Positions 52,797 to 61,916 of a stretch of DNA of 64,000 bases are shown here, piece after piece (within the stretch, counting starts at the first letter, position 1; every line of letters begins with the position of its first letter). Position numbers and translations under genes: made by a program. The notes under the pieces are model-generated. The model had not been told where the DNA came from. It searched no databases and was given only the letters and a program-made list of their open reading frames with translations. The stretch lies in contig CAJNCJ010000003.1 in assembly GCA_905221235.1 (NCBI GenBank), forward strand, positions 90,784 through 154,783. Reading direction: 5' to 3'. The DNA is from a bacterium (lineage in GTDB: Bacteria; Bacillota; Bacilli; Lactobacillales; Streptococcaceae).

Positions 52797-53447
52797 TTAT
52801 CCTTTCTTAAATTTCTCTTCCAAGCGACTAACAATCAAGATAACTAATAAACTTAAGAGTCCTAAATATACTATCACAATATGATCCATCATCCATTCTT
52901 GTCCCACAAATGCTAAAAAATAGAGAAAAAAGGAAAAACCATCGCCCACACTAATAAGTGCTATCAGATAAGAAAGTAGCAAGTACAAGATCGTTAACTG
53001 AGCAAGTAAAAAGAAAAGTGTGACTGTTTTGAAATGAATTCCTAGAGGAAATAAACCAAGGAACCAGACAAATAAATCTTGAGTAAAAAATTTAGAAATG
53101 ATAACCAATCGTTTCCTTGTATAATCGAAAAAGGAGCTTGATTGATAACGAATCAAGTGATAGTAATGGTCTGCTAAATCACTTTCAAGCAAAATAACAG
53201 AGAGCCATCCTAACATGAAAATAGAAAGGTTTAACAAGAGTTTGGGGATTTCTAAATTCGCTTCAGAATAGTCATTATAGGAAAAGATTGAAATCAATTC
53301 TCTCTTGAAAAAGAGAAAAACATCCTGCTTTTGAACCGCTGTTGACAATAGATAGTTGGTCAAAATCATCATCAGAACTATACGAAGTAGTAAAACAATC
53401 TTTCTCTTTAGCAAAATATTGTTAAAATTCTTAAACATTATCTTCAT
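52797..53447 (-). CDS. ABC-2 type permease subunit
   Basis: About 216 residues, six membrane segments, no family recognised beyond ABC-2-like layout. Start is uncertain: ATGs at 53438 and 53447, both overlapping the end of the upstream gene, and an ORF open to 53477. It ends three bases before the ATPase start. AT-rich compared with the flanking housekeeping genes. Confidence 0.7.
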   Translation of the reverse strand: MKIMFKNFNNILLKRKIVLLLRIVLMMILTNYLLSTAVQKQDVFLFFKRELISIFSYNDYSEANLEIPKLLLNLSIFMLGWLSVILLESDLADHYYHLIRYQSSSFFDYTRKRLVIISKFFTQDLFVWFLGLFPLGIHFKTVTLFFLLAQLTILYLLLSYLIALISVGDGFSFFLYFLAFVGQEWMMDHIVIVYLGLLSLLVILIVSRLEEKFKKG

Positions 53448-54222
53448 ATTTTTCAAGCACCATATAAGGGACAACATAAAGGATATAAGGAGTAAAGAGT
53501 TTCATCAAACTTACATCCCCATAGCTAGCTTGCATCAAACTCGTCATAGGAACCATATAGTATGGCAAGATACTATAGAGCAGCATAGAACCAAGCCAAA
53601 GAAACATCAAATAGGCAATTGCCGAACGAGTCACATTCCCTAAATAATCAACTATTTTTAAAAAATAGACCGTATTGATGAAGATACCGATTAGAAGGAC
53701 ACACATAAAAAACAAATAACTTTTTATTTCTCCATCTAGAAGCCTTTGTAAACTACTTCCATCAGAAAATAGAGAATTCCATTCCAGAGGCGAAAAAGTC
53801 CCAAAGAAATAGGTTATGATTGCAATTATCAGCACAGTCACTAAATATATCACACAAGGGATACTTGCAACTTGAAAAGTCAACTTTCTTTTTAACCCTT
53901 GATAACTCACTTCTCTTCCAATACTCAATCGTAAAACTTTATTTTTCAGCTCAATATATTGAAAACCTAGCAAAGAAATGATGATTGGAATAATAAATGA
54001 TTGATAAAAGCCTAGATTGAACTGGAGAATACGAAAATCTAACGCTGATTTTAATAAGTCATTTTTAATTGCTTGTCCATCGAATTGGGCTAGGTCAGGC
54101 GCATGAATATCAAAAAAGAAATAAGTCATCAAGAAATCACGATAAACCAAAGCAAGAAAAAGCAAAGTAAGCAAGACATAAACAAATTTATGCCTTGCCA
54201 AAGTTAAGAGAGGAATCTTCAT
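53431..54222 (-). CDS. ABC-2 type permease subunit
   Basis: A 263-residue membrane protein with about six segments and a long loop near residues 40-70. The ATG at 54220-54222, after TAGGAGGTGGCTT, gives the start; the ORF opens further up only through a weak start. It is the first gene of the set of four, behind the RUP repeat copy 5. Low GC and lack of a known family suggest transfer or fast evolution. Confidence 0.75.
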   Translation of the reverse strand: MKIPLLTLARHKFVYVLLTLLFLALVYRDFLMTYFFFDIHAPDLAQFDGQAIKNDLLKSALDFRILQFNLGFYQSFIIPIIISLLGFQYIELKNKVLRLSIGREVSYQGLKRKLTFQVASIPCVIYLVTVLIIAIITYFFGTFSPLEWNSLFSDGSSLQRLLDGEIKSYLFFMCVLLIGIFINTVYFLKIVDYLGNVTRSAIAYLMFLWLGSMLLYSILPYYMVPMTSLMQASYGDVSLMKLFTPYILYVVPYMVLEKYEDNV

Positions 54223-54254
54223 AAGCCACCTCCTACAAATAGAAAGTAATATAA

Positions 54255-54348
54255 TACTCAATGAAAATCAAAGAGCAAACTAGGAAACTTGTACTTGAGT
54301 ACGGCAAGGCGACGTTGACGTGGTTTGAAGAGATTTTCGAAGAATATA
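54255..54348 (-). repeat. RUP element (copy 5, shortened)
   Basis: A 94-bp RUP from TACTCAATGAAAATC to GAAGAATATA with an internal deletion relative to copy 2. Its last bases, GATTTTCGAAGAATATA, are the left boundary of the 504-bp duplication next to it and recur at 54837-54852. Confidence 0.85.
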
Positions 54349-54350
54349 AA

Positions 54351-54686
54351 TCAATGCCTCCCCGCTTTTGACTTCCCTAGTTCTCGTCTCAAGCGAAGCA
54401 TTTTTTTGAAACAGAAATAAGTTGACCTATTCAGACCAATAGCTAGCAGAATAAAAAGAAACCAAATGCCCCATAACTTGATATCTGTCAAATTTCTCAA
54501 GACGATATTGAAAAACAGAACTGAAATAACTGTCCAAGCAAGGCTAAAAAGAGCATAGAGGGGGATGTAAAACCAGTAAAAATAGTAAAAAATTGGAAAA
54601 AATTTACTATCTCTATCGGCCTTTTCAATCCAGCTGAAAAAGTAAAACCAGGGAAATAGGATTATCAATTTAAACAAATGTTTCAT
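54351..54686 (-). CDS. Small membrane protein, duplicated copy 1
   Basis: A 111-residue protein with about three membrane segments (residues 4-20, 31-60, 73-93) and a basic tail RLRRELGKSKAGRH. Family unknown. The ATG at 54684-54686 follows AGAGGGGGCTGGTG. An identical copy lies 504 bases further on. This copy lies beside the RUP and downstream of the der remnant. Confidence 0.75.
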   Translation of the reverse strand: MKHLFKLIILFPWFYFFSWIEKADRDSKFFPIFYYFYWFYIPLYALFSLAWTVISVLFFNIVLRNLTDIKLWGIWFLFILLAIGLNRSTYFCFKKMLRLRRELGKSKAGRH

Positions 54687-54738
54687 CACCAGCCCCCTCT
54701 GTTTGATAGCGTTTTCTTTACCTTCATTCTATCAAAAA

Positions 54739-54762
54739 AATCTGGAAATGTCATTCCAGATT
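54739..54762 (-). terminator. Copy of the der terminator in duplication unit 1
   Basis: Stem AATCTGGAA and TTCCAGATT, the same as at 55243-55266, just upstream (on the minus strand, after) of the der remnant. It should stop transcription from copy 2 before copy 1 of the small gene. Confidence 0.7.
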
Positions 54763-54770
54763 CTGCTTTT

Positions 54771-54841
54771 TTATTTACGTTTTCTTGCGATGAGATGGAT
54801 CGGTGTTCCCTCAAAGACAAAGGCCTTGCGGATTTGATTTT
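54771..54841 (-). pseudogene. Remnant of der (last 22 codons)
   Basis: Encodes [20 protein letters not shown] plus RK and stop, the same amino acids as the der C-terminus, but with four synonymous changes in about 50 bases. The 5' side is joined to the RUP end. So it was copied from a different der allele than the one now next to it, or the intact gene was later replaced. Confidence 0.85.
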
Positions 54842-54854
54842 AGAAGAATATAAA

Positions 54855-55190
54855 TCAATGCCTCCCCGCTTTTGACTTCCCTAGTTCTCGTCTCAAGCGA
54901 AGCATTTTTTTGAAACAGAAATAAGTTGACCTATTCAGACCAATAGCTAGCAGAATAAAAAGAAACCAAATGCCCCATAACTTGATATCTGTCAAATTTC
55001 TCAAGACGATATTGAAAAACAGAACTGAAATAACTGTCCAAGCAAGGCTAAAAAGAGCATAGAGGGGGATGTAAAACCAGTAAAAATAGTAAAAAATTGG
55101 AAAAAATTTACTATCTCTATCGGCCTTTTCAATCCAGCTGAAAAAGTAAAACCAGGGAAATAGGATTATCAATTTAAACAAATGTTTCAT
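54855..55190 (-). CDS. Small membrane protein, duplicated copy 2
   Basis: Identical to the protein at 54351-54686 and identical in DNA as far as compared. It lies downstream of der and its terminator. Since der is followed by this gene in both copies, the order der, small protein is the original arrangement. Confidence 0.75.
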   Translation of the reverse strand: MKHLFKLIILFPWFYFFSWIEKADRDSKFFPIFYYFYWFYIPLYALFSLAWTVISVLFFNIVLRNLTDIKLWGIWFLFILLAIGLNRSTYFCFKKMLRLRRELGKSKAGRH

Positions 55191-55242
55191 CACCAGCCCC
55201 CTCTGTTTGATAGCGTTTTCTTTACCTTCATTCTATCAAAAA

Positions 55243-55266
55243 AATCTGGAAATGTCATTCCAGATT
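55243..55266 (-). terminator. Terminator of der
   Basis: Stem AATCTGGAA (minus strand) with TTCCAGATT and a T-run towards 55237. Eight bases after the der stop codon. Confidence 0.8.
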
Positions 55267-55274
55267 CTGCTTTT

Positions 55275-56585
55275 TTATTTACGTTTTCTTGCGATGAGAT
55301 GGATCGGTGTCCCTTCAAAGACAAAAGCCTTGCGAATTTGATTTTCCAAGAAACGCAGGTAAGAAAAGTGCATGAGTTCTTCTTCGTTTACAAAGATAAC
55401 AAAGGTTGGTGGTTTGGTTGCCACTTGGGTAGCATAGAAAATCTTGAGACGTTTCCCTTTGTCTGTCGGTGTTGGGTTGATGGCAATAGCATCCATAATC
55501 ACATCGTTCAAGACAGCTGATGGAATACGTGTGTTTTGACTTTCGCTAATTTGCTTAATCATCTCAGGAAGTTTGTGGAGACGTTGCTTAGTCAAAGCTG
55601 ATACAAAGATAATCGGTGCGTAAGGTAGATATTGGAACTGCTCACGGATATCTTCTTCCCAGTTTTTCATGGTGTGGTTGTCTTTTTCAAGTGTATCCCA
55701 CTTGTTAACCACGATAATCATCCCTTTACCAGCTTCATGGGCAAATCCTGCGATACGCTTGTCGTATTCACGGATACCTTCTTCCGCATTGATGACCATC
55801 AAGACCACATCTGAGCGGTCAATAGCACGCATGGCACGCATGACAGAGTATTTCTCGGTATTTTCATAAACCTTACCAGACTTACGCATACCAGCCGTAT
55901 CAATCATAGTAAACTCTTGGCCATCTGTATCTGTAAAGTGGGTATCAATGGCGTCACGCGTTGTTCCAGCAACTGGACTGGCAATGACACGGTCTTCTCC
56001 CAAGATAGCATTGATCAAACTTGATTTTCCGACGTTAGGACGACCAATCAAGCTAAACTTAATGACATCTGGATTTTCTTCTTCATATTCATTTGGAAGA
56101 TTTTCTACAATCGCATCTAGCACATCCCCTGTACCGATACCATGGACAGATGAGATTGGCAGTGGTTCACCCAAACCGAGGGCATAGAAATCATAGATAT
56201 CATTTCGCATCTCAGGATTGTCTACCTTGTTAACTGCGAGGATAACTGGTTTGTGGGTCTTATAAAGCTTACGGGCCACGTATTCGTCCGCATCGGTAAT
56301 CCCTTCCTTACCAGACACGACGAAGACGATAACATCTGCTTCTTCCATGGCAATTTCTGCCTGGTGCTTGATTTGTTCCATGAAAGGAGCATCGACATCA
56401 TCGATTCCTCCTGTATCAATCATGCTAAAGGAACGATTGAGCCACTCACCCGTTGCATAGATACGGTCACGTGTCACTCCTTCGACATCTTCTACAATGG
56501 AGATTCGCTCACCAGCGATCCGATTAAATAGGGTTGATTTCCCAACATTGGGACGTCCTACAATGGCAATAGTTGGTAGGGCCAT
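55275..56585 (-). CDS. der: Ribosome-assembly GTPase Der (EngA)
   Basis: A 436-residue protein with two tandem GTPase domains (Walker [12 protein letters not shown] near residue 9 and [11 protein letters not shown] near 182) and a C-terminal KH-like domain. It is essential for 50S subunit maturation. Motifs DTGGIDD, NKVDNPE and [11 protein letters not shown] are intact. Last 22 codons occur again in the remnant beside it. Confidence 0.97.
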
Positions 56586-56598
56586 AATTTCTCACTTT

Positions 56599-57312
56599 CT
56601 ACAATAACTTTTTCTGTTCAAGATTTTTTCTAGTTGAGCTTGGTTCAGCTTGACCAAACTGTTCTGCTAGGCGCTGACTCCAGCTTGTTGTCGCACGCGC
56701 CCCAGCATAGTCAGCCTGTACACGGTCATAAGCCTCAATCACATCAACTGTCTGTTCCTGATATTCTTCCTCAAATACCACCTGATTCAATGGCAAGCGA
56801 GGTTTGACTTCATGTTCTTCATTTGGAAGACCCAGTGCCATCCCAAAGACAGGATAGGTGTAGTCAGGCAAGTTAAAAAGCTCTGCTACTTCTTCTGACT
56901 TGTAACGCACCAAGCCAATGATGACACCGCCATAGCCCAAACTTTCAGCCGCCAGCAGGGCATTTTGACCAGCAAGAGCCGCATCGACCGAACTAATCAA
57001 GAGACTTTCTACACCTTGAGGTTGGAAGGTGTCGGTATGAAGCTGAGCTCCCTTTTCTGCTCGATTCAAATCTCCAACAAAGAGAAGGAAAACAGCAGAC
57101 TGGCGAATGGCTTCTTGAGGCACCAATTCGTACAAGGCATCTTTCTTTTCTTGACTTCGTACCACAATCACAGAGTAGGATTGAAAATTCTTCCAAGACG
57201 AGGCCATTTGGGCTGCTTTCAGGATTTCAGTCAAGTCTTCCTGAGGAAGGGCCTGCTCCTTAAATCTTCGAACAGATTTATGAGCTTTCATCAGTTTAAT
57301 CGTTTCTGTCAT
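56599..57312 (-). CDS. NADPH-dependent nitroreductase/FMN reductase (NfsA/Frp type)
   Basis: A 237-residue flavin enzyme of the nitroreductase family: HKSVRRFKEQALP at the FMN-phosphate site, QMASSWKNFQSYSVIVV, and GYGGVIIGLVR. It probably reduces FMN, quinones or nitro compounds using NADPH. Its start overlaps the dnaI stop by four bases. Confidence 0.88.
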   Translation of the reverse strand: MTETIKLMKAHKSVRRFKEQALPQEDLTEILKAAQMASSWKNFQSYSVIVVRSQEKKDALYELVPQEAIRQSAVFLLFVGDLNRAEKGAQLHTDTFQPQGVESLLISSVDAALAGQNALLAAESLGYGGVIIGLVRYKSEEVAELFNLPDYTYPVFGMALGLPNEEHEVKPRLPLNQVVFEEEYQEQTVDVIEAYDRVQADYAGARATTSWSQRLAEQFGQAEPSSTRKNLEQKKLL

Positions 57313-58205
57313 CGACGGTTTACTCCTTCTAAACGAGTCTCCTCAGCCAAATAACGGATGCGTTCCATGACACGTCTGGCTTCCCAGGTTTCATCATTTC
57401 CTTGCTTCCCTTTAGCAAAATGCAGCTCCAACTCTTCAAAGTTGAAGTTGGAAGTGAAAAAGGTCGGTAAATTTTCCTGCATCCGATATTGGAGAATGAC
57501 TTGCAGGATTTCATCCCGCACCCAAGCTGTTGATTGCTCGGCACCAATATCATCTAAAATCAGGACTTCAGAAAGCTTAATCTCATCCACCAAGGTCTTG
57601 ACATTGCCATCACTGATGGCATTTTTGGCATCAATGACAAAGCTAGGATAGTGGAGGAGAGTTGATGAAACACCACGCTTTTCTGATAAATCATGGGCTA
57701 AGGCAGCCACCATGAAACTTTTCCCCACACCAAAGTCTCCATACAAGTAAAGACCTTTTCGAATAGCTGGATATTGCTCCACGAAGGCTAATAGCTTTTC
57801 AAAAACTGGCAAGCGCCCCAAATCATCCAAGTCTACTTGAGCTAAGCTAGCTTTCTTAAGACTGGCTGGCAGATTGATTAACTTGAGACGGTTCTTAATA
57901 GCCGCTTCTTTTTCCGCTGCGATTAGTTCAGGAGTTTCTTCATAAGAAACATCCGCATAACCATGATTCATAACCAAAATAGGCTTATAACCTTTGGCAA
58001 TATAATCTGTATCCCCACGGAGAAATTTGTCGCGCTCGGTGATGTACTGATTAAACTTGGAGATACTACGATTTAATTCCTCTGGGCTGAGGGATTCTTG
58101 CTGGATAAAGGCCGCAACATCAGGATCCTTCATGATTTTCTGAACCAAATCTTGATAGTGAAAACGGCTGGGTTGACGTTTGAGTACGTCTCCGACACTT
58201 TCCAT
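57309..58205 (-). CDS. dnaI: Primosomal protein DnaI (helicase loader)
   Basis: A 298-residue AAA+ protein that loads the replicative helicase. Walker A is GDFGVGKSFM, Walker B VLILDDIGAEQ, sensor FFTSNFNFEEL; the N-terminal helicase-binding region (about 1-110) is present. Part of the conserved nrdR-dnaB-dnaI set. It starts right after the dnaB stop. Confidence 0.95.
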   Translation of the reverse strand: MESVGDVLKRQPSRFHYQDLVQKIMKDPDVAAFIQQESLSPEELNRSISKFNQYITERDKFLRGDTDYIAKGYKPILVMNHGYADVSYEETPELIAAEKEAAIKNRLKLINLPASLKKASLAQVDLDDLGRLPVFEKLLAFVEQYPAIRKGLYLYGDFGVGKSFMVAALAHDLSEKRGVSSTLLHYPSFVIDAKNAISDGNVKTLVDEIKLSEVLILDDIGAEQSTAWVRDEILQVILQYRMQENLPTFFTSNFNFEELELHFAKGKQGNDETWEARRVMERIRYLAEETRLEGVNRR

Positions 58206-59375
58206 CTAATCTCCTCCTTTTTCTAATCGAGCTAATAGTTCTTGTTTCTTACGTTCTAGTTCCAGACGAGTTTCCTCGCTTGTTTCATTCTTATAATCTG
58301 GATTGCTCCACTTGGGTACATTGGACTTGGCAGGACTCGGTTTACTACTTTTTTGAGCCTGACTTTTCTGCCCACGTTCACGGATCCGCAAGACTGCTTC
58401 TTCTGCCGAATGAATCTTTTGATAGGCATAGTCATTGGCCACTTTCATGGCATATTTCTCATTGATATTTGCCGAATCTACCTTATTAAAGGTCAATAAG
58501 AGAATGATATTGATGACTTCGTCCAGCAAGCCCAAGCCAGCCATCTGTTGCAAGAGTTCTCTTTCTGTTTGGGTAATAGTTCCCTTGCGTGTTTGCTTGA
58601 TTTCTGCCAAGAACTGCAGGGCAGTTTTACTTTTTGCTTCCTTGATAATGGTTGCTTCCTTAGGACTAAAGTCAGAGGAAACTGGTTTTTGAGCGATTTT
58701 TTCCCGCATGCGTTTAGTTGAAATGACCTGGGAAACAGCTGTTGACTTGGCCAATTGATAGGTCTCAAACCAAGTCCATTTCTTTTCCTCGGCAATGGCA
58801 AAGAGGTTTAAGACATCGGACTGTTCATCCGCAAAACGCAGTCCATCTCGAGACATCAGCTGACGAAAATGGTCCAAGTCAAAATCATTGGCTACTTTCT
58901 TCTTGAGACCAAGGTCTTCTTGACTTCCTAGTTCTGCCAAATCTGGAAAGACTTGATTGAGGGAGACAGGTATTTCTTCTCCCTCAGCACTTTCAACTTT
59001 TAAATCCTCCACAGCTGCATCGCCAATTTTTTTCTCCAAAAGTCTGCGATAAACAGGATGTTCCAAGAAATCCTGACTCGAAAGAGGGGCATGAAGAGAT
59101 AGCTGATAGGTATCACCCTTTTGATAAAGGGTCAAGAGATTGAAAGCAGATAGGATTTTCAAGGATTTTATCAGTCTATCCATCCCAAAGTTGAGATGGT
59201 TGAGAATACTTGAAAAGAGGTATTCCTTTCTGCCATTATCCCAAAAACTAATCGTATAAAGATAAAGGCTCAGTGCCTCCTGACCGATAATCGGGAGGTA
59301 GCACTGTACCAGAGATGAGGTATCTTGCGACACCCGATTATTCTTTAGATAAGAAAAACGGTCAATTGGCTTCAT
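58206..59375 (-). CDS. dnaB: Replication initiation and membrane attachment protein DnaB
   Basis: A 389-residue protein of the Gram-positive DnaB (DnaD-like) family, not the replicative helicase. A DnaD-type domain lies around 270-330 (ERELLQQMAGLGLLDEVINI). With DnaD and DnaI it loads the helicase at the origin and at restart sites. The C-terminus is polar and basic. It begins the base after the nrdR stop codon. Confidence 0.93.
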   Translation of the reverse strand: MKPIDRFSYLKNNRVSQDTSSLVQCYLPIIGQEALSLYLYTISFWDNGRKEYLFSSILNHLNFGMDRLIKSLKILSAFNLLTLYQKGDTYQLSLHAPLSSQDFLEHPVYRRLLEKKIGDAAVEDLKVESAEGEEIPVSLNQVFPDLAELGSQEDLGLKKKVANDFDLDHFRQLMSRDGLRFADEQSDVLNLFAIAEEKKWTWFETYQLAKSTAVSQVISTKRMREKIAQKPVSSDFSPKEATIIKEAKSKTALQFLAEIKQTRKGTITQTERELLQQMAGLGLLDEVINIILLLTFNKVDSANINEKYAMKVANDYAYQKIHSAEEAVLRIRERGQKSQAQKSSKPSPAKSNVPKWSNPDYKNETSEETRLELERKKQELLARLEKGGD

Positions 59376-59849
59376 TTATCTTTCCTTTTTCTTTTTAGAG
59401 GACTGGGTGATTTGTTGGAGCAGGCTCTCTAACTCACTGACGTCCTTAAAGCTACGATAGACACTGGCAAAACGTACATAGGTAATCTCGTCCAATTCAG
59501 CCAACTCCTCCATGACGAGTGAACCAATGTCCTCACTTTGAATTTCATTTTCATTTCGACCACGGAGTTTCTGTTCGATACGATTGACTACCATGTTGAT
59601 TTCATCACTTGACACAGGACGTTTCTGGGCTGAGCGGATAATTCCATTAAAGATTTTATCTCTGGAGAACTGTTCCCGTGTGCCATCTTTTTTAACAACA
59701 ACTAAGGTTCTTTCTTCTACTCGTTCGTAGGTTGTAAAACGGTGTTGGCATTCATCGCACTCACGTCTTCTACGAATGGTGTTCCCTTCTTCTGCTTGAC
59801 GACTATCGATAACACTTGACTTGGTAGCCCCACATTTTGGACAACGCAT
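59376..59849 (-). CDS. nrdR: Transcriptional repressor NrdR
   Basis: A 157-residue regulator of ribonucleotide reductase genes. N-terminal zinc ribbon [16 protein letters not shown] with CDECQHRF, then an ATP-cone ([20 protein letters not shown]) that senses ATP/dATP. An upstream in-frame ATG at 59909 exists; the one at 59847-59849 follows AAGGAGGGAAAGG and starts at the zinc ribbon. First gene of nrdR-dnaB-dnaI. Confidence 0.95.
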
Positions 59850-59922
59850 CCTTTCCCTCCTTATCGTTTTCTTTTCATTATACCATTTTTTAAGCGATTC
59901 CCAAAACAATTCTTCTTTTTGC

Positions 59923-59951
59923 TTGACAAGTTTTTTGTTTTGCTGTATTAT
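59923..59951 (+). promoter_or_regulatory. Promoter of the GntR/ABC operon
   Basis: TTGACA (59923-59928), 17-bp spacer, TATTAT (59946-59951), a very good sigma-A promoter. AAAGGAGAACAAG serves the ATG at 59989. The -10 is followed by an ATTTAATTAA dyad, a possible site for the GntR repressor. Confidence 0.8.
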
Positions 59952-59988
59952 TTAATTAAGACAAAGAGATAAAAGAAAGGAGAACAAG

Positions 59989-60354
59989 ATGTCCTGGACA
60001 TTTGACAACAAAAAACCCATCTATTTACAGATTATGGAGAAAATCAAGCTTCAGATTGTTTCCCATTCACTGGAACCCAATCAACAACTTCCAACCGTGA
60101 GAGAGCTAGCTAGCGAGGCAGGTGTCAATCCCAACACCATCCAAAGAGCCTTGTCAGACCTCGAACGTGAAGGCTTTGTCTACAGCAAGCGAACAACTGG
60201 ACGATTTGTGACTGAGGATAAGGAGCTAATTGCCCAATCGCGCAAACAATTATCGGAAGAAGAATTGGAACACTTCGTTTCCTCCATGACCCATTTTGGC
60301 TATGAAAAAGAAGAACTACCAGGCGTAGTCGGTGATTATATTAAAGGAGTTTAA
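59989..60354 (+). CDS. GntR-family regulator (YtrA subfamily)
   Basis: A 121-residue regulator with an N-terminal winged helix (PIYLQIMEKIKLQIVSHSLE, then ANTIQRALSDLEREGFVYSK) and a short dimerisation tail, the YtrA subtype usually found upstream of ABC exporter genes. It probably represses its own operon. It ends 5 bases before the ATPase gene. Confidence 0.9.
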   Translation: MSWTFDNKKPIYLQIMEKIKLQIVSHSLEPNQQLPTVRELASEAGVNPNTIQRALSDLEREGFVYSKRTTGRFVTEDKELIAQSRKQLSEEELEHFVSSMTHFGYEKEELPGVVGDYIKGV

Positions 60355-60358
60355 GCCT

Positions 60359-61054
60359 ATGTCATTACTAGCATTTGAAAATGTATCCAAATCTTATGGA
60401 GCAACCCCAGCCCTTGAAAATGTTTCTCTTGACATCCCAGCTGGAAAAATTGTCGGTCTCCTTGGCCCAAACGGCTCAGGAAAAACAACATTGATTAAAC
60501 TAATCAATGGCCTCTTACAACCAGACCAAGGACGCGTCCTTATCAACGACATGGATCCAAGCCCAGCAACCAAGGCTATCGTAGCTTATTTGCCGGATAC
60601 GACCTATCTCAATGAACAAATGAAGGTCAAAGAAGCCCTAATCTACTTTAAGACCTTCTATAAAGATTTCAATCTTGAACGCGCCCATCATCTACTTGCA
60701 GACCTTGGCATTGATGAAAATAGTCGTCTCAAGAAACTATCAAAAGGGAACAAGGAAAAGGTCCAACTGATTTTGGTTATGAGCCGCGATGCCCGCCTCT
60801 ACGTTCTGGACGAACCCATTGGTGGGGTGGATCCAGCAGCTCGTGATTATATCCTCAATACCATTATCAACAACTACTCCCCAACTTCTACCGTTTTGAT
60901 TTCTACCCACTTGATTTCTGATATCGAGCCAATCTTGGATGAAATTGTCTTCCTCAAAGACGGAAAAGTCGTTCGTCAAGGAAACGTAGATGATATTCGC
61001 TATGAGTCTGGTGAATCCATCGACCAGCTCTTCCGTCAGGAATTTAAGGCCTAA
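60359..61054 (+). CDS. ABC transporter ATP-binding protein (YtrB/BcrA type)
   Basis: A 231-residue ATPase: Walker A GPNGSGKT, signature-like LSKGNKEKVQLI, Walker B LYVLDEPIGGVD, H-loop ISTHLI. The signature lacks the usual LSGGQ but is of the YtrB type. The ORF is open to 60332, inside the GntR gene; the ATG at 60359 follows AAAGGAGTTTAAGCC. Works with the permease downstream. Confidence 0.9.
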   Translation: MSLLAFENVSKSYGATPALENVSLDIPAGKIVGLLGPNGSGKTTLIKLINGLLQPDQGRVLINDMDPSPATKAIVAYLPDTTYLNEQMKVKEALIYFKTFYKDFNLERAHHLLADLGIDENSRLKKLSKGNKEKVQLILVMSRDARLYVLDEPIGGVDPAARDYILNTIINNYSPTSTVLISTHLISDIEPILDEIVFLKDGKVVRQGNVDDIRYESGESIDQLFRQEFKA

Positions 61055-61069
61055 GCAAAGGAGATTATT

Positions 61070-61837
61070 ATGTTTTGGAATTTAGTTCGCTACGAATTTA
61101 AAAATGTTAACAAGTGGTATTTAGCCCTCTACGCTGCTGTGCTAGTCCTTTCTGCCCTTATCGGGATACAAGCACAGACCTCTAACAATCTGCCTGTCAA
61201 AGAAAGCCAACCTGTCCTACTCATTTTTCTAGCTACTGTCTTTGGGGGAATGATGATTACACTGGGGATTTCAACCATTTTCTTAATCATTAAACGTTTC
61301 AAAGGAAGTGTCTATGACCGCCAAGGCTATCTAACTTTGACCTTGCCAGTGTCTGAGCACTATATCATCACAGCTAAACTAGTCGGTGCCTTTATCTGGT
61401 CTATTGTCAGTACTGCTGTACTCGTAATCAGTGCTTTTATTGTTCTGACTCTAACAGCTCCTGATTGGTTTGCAAGTTCTGACTTGATTCCATTTATAGA
61501 AACACACCTCCCTCAACTCTCTCTTATGGGGATATCCTTCCTACTAAATACCATTTCTGGAATCCTCTGCATCTACTTGGCAATTTCCATTGGACAGCTG
61601 TTCAATGAATACCGTACTGCACTGTCAATTGTAGCCTACATTGGTATCCAAATCGTCGTTGGCTTTATTGAACTCTTCTATCGTTCTAACCCTGGTTTCT
61701 ACTTCCCATCAACCACTGGAGGAGCTGATCAGTTCCAGATGGGCATTATCATGACTATTCTGGAAGAAGTTATTCTTATAGCCATCTACTATCTAGGAAC
61801 TTATCACATCTTGAAAAACAAGGTTAATTTGCAATAA
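61070..61837 (+). CDS. ABC-2 type permease of the GntR operon
   Basis: A 255-residue permease with six hydrophobic segments, matching its ATPase. CAAAGGAGATTATT precedes the ATG. The operon resembles the ytr-type or antibiotic-sensing exporters; the exported substance is unknown. Last gene before a bidirectional terminator. Confidence 0.85.
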   Translation: MFWNLVRYEFKNVNKWYLALYAAVLVLSALIGIQAQTSNNLPVKESQPVLLIFLATVFGGMMITLGISTIFLIIKRFKGSVYDRQGYLTLTLPVSEHYIITAKLVGAFIWSIVSTAVLVISAFIVLTLTAPDWFASSDLIPFIETHLPQLSLMGISFLLNTISGILCIYLAISIGQLFNEYRTALSIVAYIGIQIVVGFIELFYRSNPGFYFPSTTGGADQFQMGIIMTILEEVILIAIYYLGTYHILKNKVNLQ

Positions 61838-61848
61838 TTTTAAAATCA

Positions 61849-61890
61849 AAAAGGATAACATCTCATCGCAGAGAGGCTATCCTTTTTCTT
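61849..61890. terminator. Bidirectional terminator between the GntR operon and the Rgg gene
   Basis: Arms AAAAAGGATA (61849-61858) and TATCCTTTTTC (61878-61888) with A- and T-runs on both sides; it can serve both converging transcripts. Confidence 0.75.
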
Positions 61891-61916
61891 TTATCTCATT
61901 TTCTGTCTAACTTTAT

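Larger units (their letters stand above)
54332..54841. repeat. Tandem duplication, unit 1 of about 504 bp
   Basis: The sequence from the end of RUP copy 5 through the 111-residue gene, its upstream hairpin and the end of der is repeated with a shift of exactly 504 bases (54351 matches 54855; 54771 matches 55275). Copies are identical through the small gene and the hairpin. They differ in the der part, where this unit ends in a fragment. The junction GATTTGATTTTAGAAGAATATA fuses der to the RUP end. Confidence 0.9.

Noticed and set aside
55182..55520. Plus-strand ORF of 112 residues over the der end
   Set aside because: It is the antisense shadow of der and the small membrane gene, with no promoter or ribosome site.
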